Below, piece by piece: positions 1 through 8,228 of a stretch of 64,000 nt of DNA. This stretch comes from Halomonas cupida (GTDB lineage: Bacteria; Pseudomonadota; Gammaproteobacteria; Pseudomonadales; Halomonadaceae): assembly GCF_900142755.1 (NCBI RefSeq), contig NZ_FRCA01000005.1, positions 62,001-126,000 on the forward strand. The letters are read 5' to 3'. A program made the translations under genes and the position numbers. Each line of letters begins with the position of its first letter. Position 1 is the first letter of the stretch. Below the pieces are notes generated by a model, which worked only from the letters and a program-made list of their open reading frames with translations, did no database searches and had not been told where the DNA came from.

Positions 1-679
1 TGGGCGCACCGTTCTGGAACATCTCGAAGGTCACTTTCAGGATGCCGCCATTACCGCCCTGATCGGCGCCAATGGCGCCGGCAAGAGCACTCTGATTCAG
101 GCCATCATGGGCACGCTGACGCCAGTCAACGGCCACATAGAATGCCAGGTGCCCGCCGTGCGTCGTGCCTGGTTGCCCCAGCAACTCGCCCTGGATCTGA
201 GTTTCCCGATGAGCGTCGAGGAACTGATCATGACCGGCACCTGGCCGAGTCACGGCGCCTTCCTCGGTTACTGTGGTGCGCATTATCGACGCGGGCGCGA
301 CATCATGCAGCGACTGGGCATTTCCCATCTCGCTCACCGGCCGCTTGGCGAGTTGTCAGGCGGTCAGCGCCAGCGTGCGCTGATTGGCCGCACCCTGATG
401 CAGGAAGCCGAACTACTGCTGCTCGACGAGCCCTTCGCCAATGTCGATATCGATACCGTCGAAGTGCTGATGGATGTCCTGCGCGAAATGGCCAGCGAAG
501 GGGCAACCATCATCGTCGTCCTGCATGACATGGAGCAACTGGCGCGCCTTGCCGATGATGTGCTGATCCTGACGGAGGGCCATGGCCGCTGGGCTTCACC
601 GGATATACTTGTCGACCGCCATACCGGCCAGTTGTCACGACCACCACGCCTGCCGCTGACCTTCCCGGGATCCGTCTGA
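1..679 (+). CDS. znuC: Metal (zinc-type) ABC transporter ATPase, 5'-truncated
   Basis: ATP-binding subunit of a metal-ion ABC importer, energising uptake through the permease encoded next to it. The reading frame is already open at base 2, so the start lies outside the window; the ATG at 107 is internal. Visible motifs in order are Walker A GANGAGKST (visible residues 22-30), the ABC signature LSGGQRQRA, Walker B LLLLDEPFANVD and the H-loop VVLHDM. The stop TGA abuts the next ATG (TGAATG), so the permease is translationally coupled. Zinc is inferred from the His-rich binding protein encoded third in the operon; manganese or iron cannot be excluded. Confidence 0.88.
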   Translation, partial: GRTVLEHLEGHFQDAAITALIGANGAGKSTLIQAIMGTLTPVNGHIECQVPAVRRAWLPQQLALDLSFPMSVEELIMTGTWPSHGAFLGYCGAHYRRGRDIMQRLGISHLAHRPLGELSGGQRQRALIGRTLMQEAELLLLDEPFANVDIDTVEVLMDVLREMASEGATIIVVLHDMEQLARLADDVLILTEGHGRWASPDILVDRHTGQLSRPPRLPLTFPGSV

Positions 680-1582
680 ATGCTCGAGTCATTTCTCTCC
701 CTGATTCACACCTGGCTGATTGCGCCTTTCAGCTACAGCTTCATGGAGCGCGCGCTGGTCGCCAGCATGGCGTTGTCACTGGCCGCACCACCCTTGGGGG
801 TCTTCCTGATGCTGCGTGGCATGAGTCTGATCGGCGATGCCATGTCCCACGCCATTCTGCCAGGCGTAGCATTGGGCTTCCTGCTGGCCGGTTTCTCGCT
901 ACCGGCGATGAGTCTGGGCGGCATGCTGTCGGGACTGTTGGTGGCGGTCATGGCCGGCAGCGTCTCGCAGTTGACCGGACATCGCGAAGACTCGGCCATG
1001 GCGAGCTTCTTCCTGATTTCGCTGGCCGGCGGGGTCATGCTGGTGTCGCTGGGCGGCAGCAGCGTCGACCTGACCCATGTTCTGTTCGGCTCGATTCTCG
1101 CCGTGGACTCCACCGCCCTGCTGCTGATCGCGGCCATCAGTACACTGATTGTCATCATCCTGGCGGTGATCTTTCGGGCGCTGGTGGTGGAATGTCTCGA
1201 CCCGCTCTTCCTGCGCGGCCAGGGCATCAAGGGTGGGATGGTGCATGGCGTTTTTCTGGGTCTGGTGGTGCTCAACCTCACCGCCGGATTCCAGACACTC
1301 GGCACCCTGATGGCAGTGGGTCTGATGATGCTACCGGCGACCACCGCACGCTTCTGGAGCACTCGACTCGAAGGCCTGATGGTACTGTCGGTGCTGATTG
1401 CGCTGGTGGCCAGCAGTGGTGGTCTACTGCTCTCCTATCATCTCAGCCTGCCATCGGGCCCTGCGATCATTCTGCTGGCCGGCTGTGCCTACCTGCTGTC
1501 TGCACTGTTCGGACGTCATCACAGCCTGACAGCCAGGCTGCGGCGACGCGCGACGCCGCTATCCAACAGTCTTGACCATTGA
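680..1582 (+). CDS. znuB: Metal ABC transporter permease (ABC-3 family)
   Basis: Integral membrane subunit, 300 aa, with about eight hydrophobic segments, typical length for ZnuB/MntB-type permeases. The conserved region MLRGMSLIGDAMSHAILPG is the family's hallmark early segment. It starts directly after the ATPase stop with no gap and is followed after 40 bases by the binding protein, so the order is ATPase-permease-binding protein. The substrate is inferred as zinc from the neighbour. The last 20 residues are basic and hydrophilic. Confidence 0.88.
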   Translation: MLESFLSLIHTWLIAPFSYSFMERALVASMALSLAAPPLGVFLMLRGMSLIGDAMSHAILPGVALGFLLAGFSLPAMSLGGMLSGLLVAVMAGSVSQLTGHREDSAMASFFLISLAGGVMLVSLGGSSVDLTHVLFGSILAVDSTALLLIAAISTLIVIILAVIFRALVVECLDPLFLRGQGIKGGMVHGVFLGLVVLNLTAGFQTLGTLMAVGLMMLPATTARFWSTRLEGLMVLSVLIALVASSGGLLLSYHLSLPSGPAIILLAGCAYLLSALFGRHHSLTARLRRRATPLSNSLDH

Positions 1583-1622
1583 ATCACCCTGACCACTAGT
1601 CGATCTCAACGGAGTTGTCCTG

Positions 1623-2789
<1,167 letters not shown>

Positions 2790-2904
2790 GTCCAGCCGCT
2801 GTCGCCCGTAGCGTCAAGCCCGGGCGGCAACGGTTTACATTTGCCGAATCGGCGAACCTGGGCCACGCTGGTAGATGGACTCTTCTGCCTGCGAGGCCTG
2901 TGCA

Positions 2905-3249
2905 ATGGCCGATATCGACGACTCTCTCGATAACCGCATCACTCTCAAGACGCTGTCTCGCGCCCTGTCCCATGGCCTTTCACCGATTGTCGAGGTGGAG
3001 TCCATGGACGGCATCTATACCGTTCGCTTCCATCACGCCAACGGCATATCCGAACTGTGTGACAATAACGGCGCAACCCGCACCTTCCTGGGCACTGGCG
3101 AGATCCGCGAGATGCTGGGAGACCTGGGGCTGACCCACGGTGTGCTGACCTGGGCGGACCAGTGCGGTGACGAGATGATCGGTGTTGAAGGCCACGCCAT
3201 GACACCGGAAGAGATGCTTGCCAATGGCACACGAATTTCCTTTCGCTGA
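2905..3249 (+). CDS. DUF6482-like small cytosolic protein
   Basis: Function unknown. The pattern (short N-terminal helix region, then GIYTVRFHHANGISELCDNNG, a middle helix, then ADQCGDEMIGVEG) resembles the DUF6482 family of pseudomonads and halomonads from memory. The start at 2905 gives 114 aa and has GAGG about eight bases upstream; an in-frame ATG at 2875 would add ten residues (MDSSACEACA) but has a poorer ribosome site. No signal peptide or membrane segment. It follows the zinc transporter by 115 bases on the same strand; whether it is co-transcribed is unclear. Confidence 0.65.
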   Translation: MADIDDSLDNRITLKTLSRALSHGLSPIVEVESMDGIYTVRFHHANGISELCDNNGATRTFLGTGEIREMLGDLGLTHGVLTWADQCGDEMIGVEGHAMTPEEMLANGTRISFR

Positions 3250-3426
3250 TCCCTGGCAGCCCAGGGCGACCCAGCGGTGTCTCGTCACTATCCACGGCGC
3301 ATCCAACCATGCAGGGCAAATCCAGTGTCTCTGGCGCCGGGCCTGGTATCTGTGGTGCTTGGCACTGGGCGCCGTTGCGGCTACCCTGGAGAGCATCCGA
3401 CTCATCGCCGCATGGACTCGCCTTCG

Positions 3427-3915
3427 ATGACGCACTCGCTGCCCCCTGTCACCTGCCTTCGCCTGTTTGTCTGCTGTCTGCTGCTGTCGTTGCTGGCCGG
3501 TTGTGCCGGTCCTCAACTGTCGACCAGTGATGGCGAGGGACTTTCCATGGAGCGTGCTCTGGTGCTCCAGGAGGCTCGCAATGCCGTCGGCACGCCCTAC
3601 CGCTACGGTGGCAGTGATGCGCGCGGGCTGGACTGTTCAGGGCTGGTACAGATGGCGTACCTGCGCGCTGGTATTGCTCTGCCCAGGTCATCCAGCGACC
3701 AGTACGAGACTCTGCCGCACACCAGGTCGGCCCGCCCCGGAGACCTGTTGTTCTTTGCTACCGGATCCGGCTCCTCGGTCAGTCATGTCGGTATCTACAT
3801 GGGCGACGACACCATGATTCACGCTCCGGGTAGCGGGCGCACGGTAACCACCACCTCACTGTCGTATGACTACTGGAAGGAGCACTACGTCGGTGCGGCG
3901 GCTCCCGCTCCCTGA
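3427..3915 (+). CDS. NlpC/P60 family lipoprotein, probable peptidoglycan endopeptidase
   Basis: 162 aa from the ATG at 3427 (an in-frame ATG at 3412 is also possible; longer starts would put the signal peptide too far inside). The N-terminus is a lipoprotein signal ending in LLAGC (Cys26). The rest is a single NlpC/P60 domain with the catalytic Cys in GLDCSGLVQ (Cys70), the His in SHVGIYMGDD, and a third polar residue near MIHAPGSG. The family cuts cell-wall peptide cross-bridges; it resembles Spr/MepS. It would sit in the outer membrane, facing the periplasm. Confidence 0.87.
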   Translation: MTHSLPPVTCLRLFVCCLLLSLLAGCAGPQLSTSDGEGLSMERALVLQEARNAVGTPYRYGGSDARGLDCSGLVQMAYLRAGIALPRSSSDQYETLPHTRSARPGDLLFFATGSGSSVSHVGIYMGDDTMIHAPGSGRTVTTTSLSYDYWKEHYVGAAAPAP

Positions 3916-4070
3916 GAAGATCAAGTGATGAAGTTATGCAAAGCGATTGTTGGAGCCGGGGCGCCGACCATGCAAAGCTGGTCACGTTCGTGGCCGTAAG
4001 CCACAGACCAGCAAACTCAGGCTACATTGCCCTGTCCAACGAGGTTCCACCCAACCGATAGGAGTACGCC

Positions 4071-4709
4071 ATGACACTGAGACTGGGAGATACCGCACCG
4101 GACTTCACTCAGGACAGTACCGCGGGTCCCATCAGCTTCCATGATTGGGCCGGTGACAACTGGGTGATCCTGTTTTCCCACCCAAAGGACTTTACACCGG
4201 TCTGCACCACGGAACTTGGCGAGGTATCGCGCCTCAAGCAGAAGTTCGATGCGCGCAACACCAAGGTCCTTGGCCTGTCAGTCGACCCCATCGAGGATCA
4301 CCATGCCTGGGTGGGCGACATCGAGGACACCCAGGGCTACGGCCTCAACTTCCCGCTGCTGGCCGACGACGACCGCAAGGTCAGTGACCTCTATGGCATG
4401 GTTCATCCCAATGCCAACGACACCCTGACCGTACGCAGCGTCTTCATCATCGACCCGGCGAAAAAGGTGCGCCTGACACTGACCTACCCGGCCAGCACTG
4501 GACGCAACTTTGCCGAGATCCTGCGGGTTCTCGACAGCCTTCAGTTGACCGACGGCTACAAGGTGGCCACCCCGGTGAACTGGCAGGACGGTGATCGCTG
4601 CATCATCGTGCCCGCGGTCAGTAACGAGGAAGCGGCCAAACTGTTCCCCGATGGCTGGGATGAGCTGCGCCCCTACCTACGCTACGTCAAGCAGCCCAAC
4701 CGCTCCTGA
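4071..4709 (+). CDS. 1-Cys peroxiredoxin (Prx6 subfamily)
   Basis: Thiol peroxidase, 212 aa, the usual Prx6 length, reducing hydrogen peroxide and alkyl hydroperoxides. The active-site segment is HPKDFTPVCTTELGEV with the peroxidatic Cys45. There is no obvious resolving Cys. The C-terminal half carries the Prx6-type dimerisation extension (NWQDGDRCIIVPAVSNEEA). A good ribosome site, AGGAG, precedes the ATG by eight bases. It appears to be a single-gene unit ending in a strong hairpin and then the multi-hairpin repeats. Confidence 0.92.
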   Translation: MTLRLGDTAPDFTQDSTAGPISFHDWAGDNWVILFSHPKDFTPVCTTELGEVSRLKQKFDARNTKVLGLSVDPIEDHHAWVGDIEDTQGYGLNFPLLADDDRKVSDLYGMVHPNANDTLTVRSVFIIDPAKKVRLTLTYPASTGRNFAEILRVLDSLQLTDGYKVATPVNWQDGDRCIIVPAVSNEEAAKLFPDGWDELRPYLRYVKQPNRS

Positions 4710-4726
4710 GCTCCGTTCCCATCACC

Positions 4727-4765
4727 CTGCGGTAACCCGGGCAGCAACTGCCCAGGTTGCCGCAG
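4727..4765 (+). terminator. Strong hairpin 3' of the peroxiredoxin gene
   Basis: Near-perfect 18-bp stem with a three-base CAA loop: arms CTGCGG-T-AACC-C-GGGCAG and CTGCCC-A-GGTT-G-CCGCAG, with only two unpaired positions. No U-tract follows, so it may stabilise the mRNA 3' end rather than act as a classical intrinsic terminator. Confidence 0.6.
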
Positions 4766-4792
4766 TGCCATCACCAGCTCCCGCAAACTATT

Positions 4793-4963
4793 ATTAACAT
4801 GGCAATCAAATAGCTCATCCTGATCGATTTGATTGTCGTCCGCACCACACTGGCACAGATGCGCGGATCTGCTGGTGTGGTGCGGCCGCGCGTCGGCCTG
4901 ATGGCCGACGGCGGCACTTCCCTGTGCCACCATTAACCCAACATGAAAGCATGCCGGGTTAAT
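4793..4963 (+). repeat. Multi-hairpin dispersed repeat, copy 1
   Basis: About 170 bp bounded by ATTAAC and GTTAAT. Five successive hairpins can be read: CAATCAAAT/ATTTGATTG; GCACCACAC/GTGTGGTGC; CGTCGGCC/GGCCGACG; GGCAC/GTGCC; TAACCC/GGGTTA. It has no convincing coding capacity. The 4710-5336 gap holds only the hairpin at 4727, this copy, copy 2 and a ~205-base leader of thiM. Confidence 0.9.
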
Positions 4964-5131
4964 AAAATGGCAATCAAATAGCTCATCCTGATCGATGTGA
5001 TTGTCGTCAGCACCACACTGGCGCAGATGCGCGGATCTGCTGGTGTGGCACGGTCTCGCGTCGGCCTGATGGCCGACGGCGGCACGTCCCTGTGCCGCCA
5101 TTAACCCAACATGAAAGCATGCCGGGTTAAT
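4964..5131 (+). repeat. Multi-hairpin dispersed repeat, copy 2 (tandem)
   Basis: Direct tandem copy of the element at 4793, sharing the GTTAAT boundary, with scattered base changes. Some changes weaken the second stem (right arm GTGTGGCAC), while stems 1, 3, 4 and 5 remain. Confidence 0.9.
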
Positions 5132-5336
5132 ATCGGGTCGGGTGCAGCACCGCGTAGTCTTTACAGCCCCCGACAAAGCAGGGATAGTGCCCCTCAACAC
5201 AGGTGACGCTGCAGGACCTTCTCGGCGATCCATGCAGCCATCACCTGAAACCTGCACCAGCCAGGATTTCCATGACAGGCGGTGGAAGGAGTCACACTGC
5301 CCGCTGGCGGATATCTCCTCCACCTGGAGACTCCCG

Positions 5337-6200
5337 ATGTCATCTGTAACACCCCCTACCGCCAGGCTGTCACGCCAGGATTGCGCTGCGCGGCTGGAAC
5401 AACTGCGCCAGGCCACGCCACTGATTCACAACATCACCAACTATGTCGCCATGAACAGCATGGCCAACATTCTGCTGGCGGTGGGCGCCTCCCCAGCGAT
5501 GGTGCATGCCACTGAGGAAGTGGCTGAGTTTGCTGCCATTGCTGATGCGCTGACCATCAATATCGGCACCCTCTCCGCCGACTGGCTGGAGGCCATGCAA
5601 CAGGCCGCACGCAGTGCCCGAGAGCACGGCAAGCCCTGGGTGCTGGACCCGGTGGCAGTGGGAGCCACCCGCTTTCGCCGCGATGCGGGAGCGCTGTTGA
5701 TCGCCGAGCGGCCCAGTGTGATTCGTGGCAACGCCTCTGAGATTCTCGCTCTGGCACAGCTGTCCAATAGCGGCGCCGGTGCCGATGACCGTGGTCGTGG
5801 TGTCGACTCAACCGCCAGCAGCGATGCCGCCACCACCGCCGCCATTGGGCTGGCCCGCACGACGTCTGCCATAGTCGCGGTCACCGGCGTAACGGACCTG
5901 GTCACCGACGGTCAGCGTCTGGCACGAATCCCCGGCGGGCATCCGCTGATGCCCAGGGTCACCACTCTCGGCTGCAGCCTGACCGGAGTGGTCGCGGCCT
6001 TCGTTGCCACCGGCGACGACGCCCTGCTCGCGACCTGTGCCGCTCTGAACTGCTACGCCATTGCCGGTAGCATGGCCGGAGACAGAGCCAACGGACCCGG
6101 GAGCTTTGCCTCCGCCTTCCTCGATGCTCTATACCAGCTTGATACCGATTCCCTGACACCCCTGAATTCAGGATTTGTAGAGATCACGAATGTCGACTGA
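5337..6200 (+). CDS. thiM: Hydroxyethylthiazole kinase
   Basis: Phosphorylates 4-methyl-5-(2-hydroxyethyl)thiazole for thiamine salvage; cytosolic. The chosen start (287 aa) has GGAGA six bases upstream and begins MSSVTPPTARLS; the frame stays open upstream to 5142 but that part is unlike the family. Motifs: TPLIHNITNYVAMN near the N-terminus, WVLDPVAVGATRFR, IRGNASEILAL, VAVTGVTDLVTDG and the catalytic Cys segment TLGCSLTGV. It overlaps thiE by 11 bases. The leader (5132-5336) was checked for a thiamine-pyrophosphate riboswitch and none was recognised. Confidence 0.92.
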   Translation: MSSVTPPTARLSRQDCAARLEQLRQATPLIHNITNYVAMNSMANILLAVGASPAMVHATEEVAEFAAIADALTINIGTLSADWLEAMQQAARSAREHGKPWVLDPVAVGATRFRRDAGALLIAERPSVIRGNASEILALAQLSNSGAGADDRGRGVDSTASSDAATTAAIGLARTTSAIVAVTGVTDLVTDGQRLARIPGGHPLMPRVTTLGCSLTGVVAAFVATGDDALLATCAALNCYAIAGSMAGDRANGPGSFASAFLDALYQLDTDSLTPLNSGFVEITNVD

Positions 6201-6837
6201 ACGTCTGTTTCGCCGCGAACAACTGAGTGTGTATCTGGTGACCGACCCGGCGCTCTGCGCTGATTACGGACTGGAACGCACCGTCATGGATGCCGTGAGT
6301 GGTGGCGCCACCCTGATACAGTTACGTGACAAACACGCCACCGATGCCGAGTTGATCGACATCGCCCGACGTCTCAAGCAGGCAATGGCCGCCACCGGCG
6401 TACCTCTGGTGATCAATGATCGCGTTGCGGTGGCCGAGGTCAGCGGTGCCGACGGAGTGCATCTGGGGCAGGACGACAGCGATGTAGCGGAAGCACGTCG
6501 ACGCCTGGGAGATGCCGCCATCATCGGCCTCTCGGTGCAGAACCTCCAGCAGCTGAATGAGCTCGACACGGCCCCCCTCGACTACCTGGGACTCGGCCCG
6601 GTATTTGCCACTGCCACCAAGAGCGATCACGCCGCTCCGCTCGGCTTTGACGGGCTCGCTCAGTTGGTGTCCGCCAGCCCACTGCCCAGCGTCGCCATCG
6701 GTGGTCTCAAGGCCGAACACACCAACCAGATTCATCAGGCAGGCGCCGACGGTCTGGCCGTCGTCTCGGCGATCTGTGGCCAAGCGGACCCACAGGCGGC
6801 GACGCAGGCGTTGGTGAAGGAGTGGAAGGGCACATAG
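6190..6837 (+). CDS. thiE: Thiamine-phosphate synthase
   Basis: Joins the HMP-pyrophosphate and thiazole-phosphate halves of thiamine. 215 aa, normal length, TIM-barrel family. Visible motifs: TLIQLRDKHATD, VPLVINDRVAVAE, ADGVHLGQDD, LGLGPVFATATKSDHA and VAIGGLKAEH. It starts inside the 3' end of thiM (11-base overlap), so the two form a translationally coupled salvage operon. No thiD or thiC is nearby. Confidence 0.94.
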   Translation: MSTERLFRREQLSVYLVTDPALCADYGLERTVMDAVSGGATLIQLRDKHATDAELIDIARRLKQAMAATGVPLVINDRVAVAEVSGADGVHLGQDDSDVAEARRRLGDAAIIGLSVQNLQQLNELDTAPLDYLGLGPVFATATKSDHAAPLGFDGLAQLVSASPLPSVAIGGLKAEHTNQIHQAGADGLAVVSAICGQADPQAATQALVKEWKGT

Positions 6838-6838
6838 C

Positions 6839-6966
6839 TGCGAGTTTCAAGCTACGAGCTCCGAGCGACGAGCCTCGAGCTGTTCAGTACCACTCCATGG
6901 ATCACAGACAACAGCCGGGGTTCCAGCTCGAGCGCAGCGTGCTCGCGGCTCGAGACTCGTAGCTGA
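6839..6966. repeat. GAGCTACGA-family repeats forming an imperfect inverted pair
   Basis: Between the convergent thiE and EamA genes, degenerate heptamers (GCTACGAGCTCCGAGCGACG, then CCTCGAGCTG) appear on the left and their inverse (CAGCTCGAGCGCAGC, GGCTCGAGACTCGTAGCTGA) on the right, with a ~45-base spacer. This could form a large cruciform or bidirectional terminator. Confidence 0.65.
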
Positions 6967-6970
6967 GGGT

Positions 6971-7846
6971 CTAGGCCGTCGGCCGCCGTTTCAGCGACGT
7001 GCGCCCTTCCTGATAGGCAATCAGCAGGCCACTGCCGATGATCAGGGTACCGCCGAGCAGAACCCAGATATCCGGCACTTCACCCCAGAAGATCCAACCC
7101 AGCAGCACCGCCCATACCATGGCGGTGTAATCGAAGGGAGCGGCAATGGCCGCAGGTGCATAGCGAAAGGCCTGGGTGATGCAGGCGGTGGCTCCCACGC
7201 CGAAGACGCCGGAGACCAGAAAGCCCGGCCAGTGCCAGGGTTCTGGAGTGGTCCATACCAGCGGCAGGCAGAGTGCGGCGATGATGAAGGGCACCAGGTT
7301 CATATAGAAGACCATGGCCCACAGATGCTCACGTCCGCCGTAGCGCCGCGCAGTGATCATCATCAAGGCATAGAACACCGCCGCGCCGAGCATGGCCAAC
7401 GCGCCGAGCGAAATCCCGTCTGATCCCGGCCTTACCACCACCAGTACGCCGATAAAACCCAGCAACGAGGCACCCAGCACCGGGAGCGTCACCTTCTCGC
7501 CCAACAGAGGCACTGACAGCAGGCTGACAAACAGGGGGGCGGCAAAGGCGATAGCAGTGCCTTCGGCCAGCGGCATCATGGTCAGGCCGAGAATGAAGCA
7601 TCCCATGCAACCGGCATAGATCAGGCCTCGCACCAGATGAACACCAGGTCGTCGAGTGCCCAGCAGGCGCAGTCCACCGGCAAAACGGGCAAACAGCATG
7701 ATCAGCGGCAATGACACCAGGGTGCGGAAGAAGATGATCTGGATCGGCGAATGCACCGCTCCCAACCACTTGGAAATCGCATCACCCAACGCAAGGCACA
7801 GCACGCCGAGGCACATGAAGGCGATTCCCTTGATCGATGGTGACAT
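6971..7846 (-). CDS. EamA-type (DMT superfamily) permease
   Basis: Inner-membrane drug/metabolite transporter, 291 aa, with about ten hydrophobic segments arranged as two EamA repeats. The start (MSPSIKGIAFMCLGVLCLAL) follows GGAGG at five bases; the frame extends upstream but the extra ~50 residues are unlike the family. Features such as FFRTLVSLPLIMLF and the ending YQEGRTSLKRRPTA are typical of S-adenosylmethionine/RhaT-like members. The substrate cannot be told from the sequence. Confidence 0.85.
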   Translation of the reverse strand: MSPSIKGIAFMCLGVLCLALGDAISKWLGAVHSPIQIIFFRTLVSLPLIMLFARFAGGLRLLGTRRPGVHLVRGLIYAGCMGCFILGLTMMPLAEGTAIAFAAPLFVSLLSVPLLGEKVTLPVLGASLLGFIGVLVVVRPGSDGISLGALAMLGAAVFYALMMITARRYGGREHLWAMVFYMNLVPFIIAALCLPLVWTTPEPWHWPGFLVSGVFGVGATACITQAFRYAPAAIAAPFDYTAMVWAVLLGWIFWGEVPDIWVLLGGTLIIGSGLLIAYQEGRTSLKRRPTA

Positions 7847-7984
7847 CCATTCCTCCGTGACGGTTCCAGCGGCACTATTGACGTGGCAATGCCGGGGCCG
7901 ACCCACATTAGGTGCGAACCGCAGGCAAAGCAAGCGCGTTGAACGGCAAGCCTGGCTGGGACCATGACAGTGTCGTAGTGAGAT

Positions 7985-8156
7985 ATTAACCCGGCATGCT
8001 TTCATGTTGGGTTAATGGCGGCACAGGGAGGTGCCGCCGTCGGCCATCAGGCCGACGCGAGACCGCACCACACCAACAGATCCGCGCATCTGCGACCAGT
8101 GTGGTGTGGACGACAATCAAATCGATCAGGATGAGCCGTTTGATTGCCATGTTAAT
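7985..8156 (-). repeat. Multi-hairpin dispersed repeat, copy 3 (inverted)
   Basis: Reverse-complement copy of the 4793 element with the same ATTAAC/GTTAAT ends and all five stems. It lies downstream of the minus-strand carboxypeptidase gene, in the same sense as that gene. The 7847-8228 gap holds the EamA leader, this element and the terminator at 8180. Confidence 0.9.
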
Positions 8157-8179
8157 AAATCACTGCAGCTACAACGAAC

Positions 8180-8202
8180 AATGCCCGCCGAAGGCGGGCA
8201 TT
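8180..8202 (-). terminator. Intrinsic-type terminator of the carboxypeptidase gene
   Basis: Perfect 10-bp stem AATGCCCGCC/GGCGGGCATT with a three-base loop. On the minus strand it is followed by GTTCGTTG, only weakly U-rich. It sits 26 bases beyond the stop codon. Confidence 0.75.
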
Positions 8203-8228
8203 CGCAGCGGTCCGAGTTGAACCCGACA

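Noticed and set aside
3218..3430. A 70-codon frame between the DUF6482-like and NlpC/P60 genes
   Set aside because: It overlaps the end of the first gene and the start of the second, has no strong ribosome site and a Trp/Arg-rich composition typical of shadows.
4793..4963. MITE with a nearby parent transposon
   Set aside because: Short terminal inverted repeats (ATTAAC/GTTAAT) exist, but no transposase or clear target-site duplication was seen, so it is listed only as a dispersed repeat.
5132..5336. TPP riboswitch before thiM
   Set aside because: The conserved CUGAGA core and the matching ACCUGAU...GGAUAAUGCCAGCG-type half could not be found in the leader.
4682..5416. A 244-codon minus-strand frame with internally repeated protein segments
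   Set aside because: The repetition comes from the two tandem multi-hairpin DNA elements it crosses; it also runs through the thiM start. No family resemblance.
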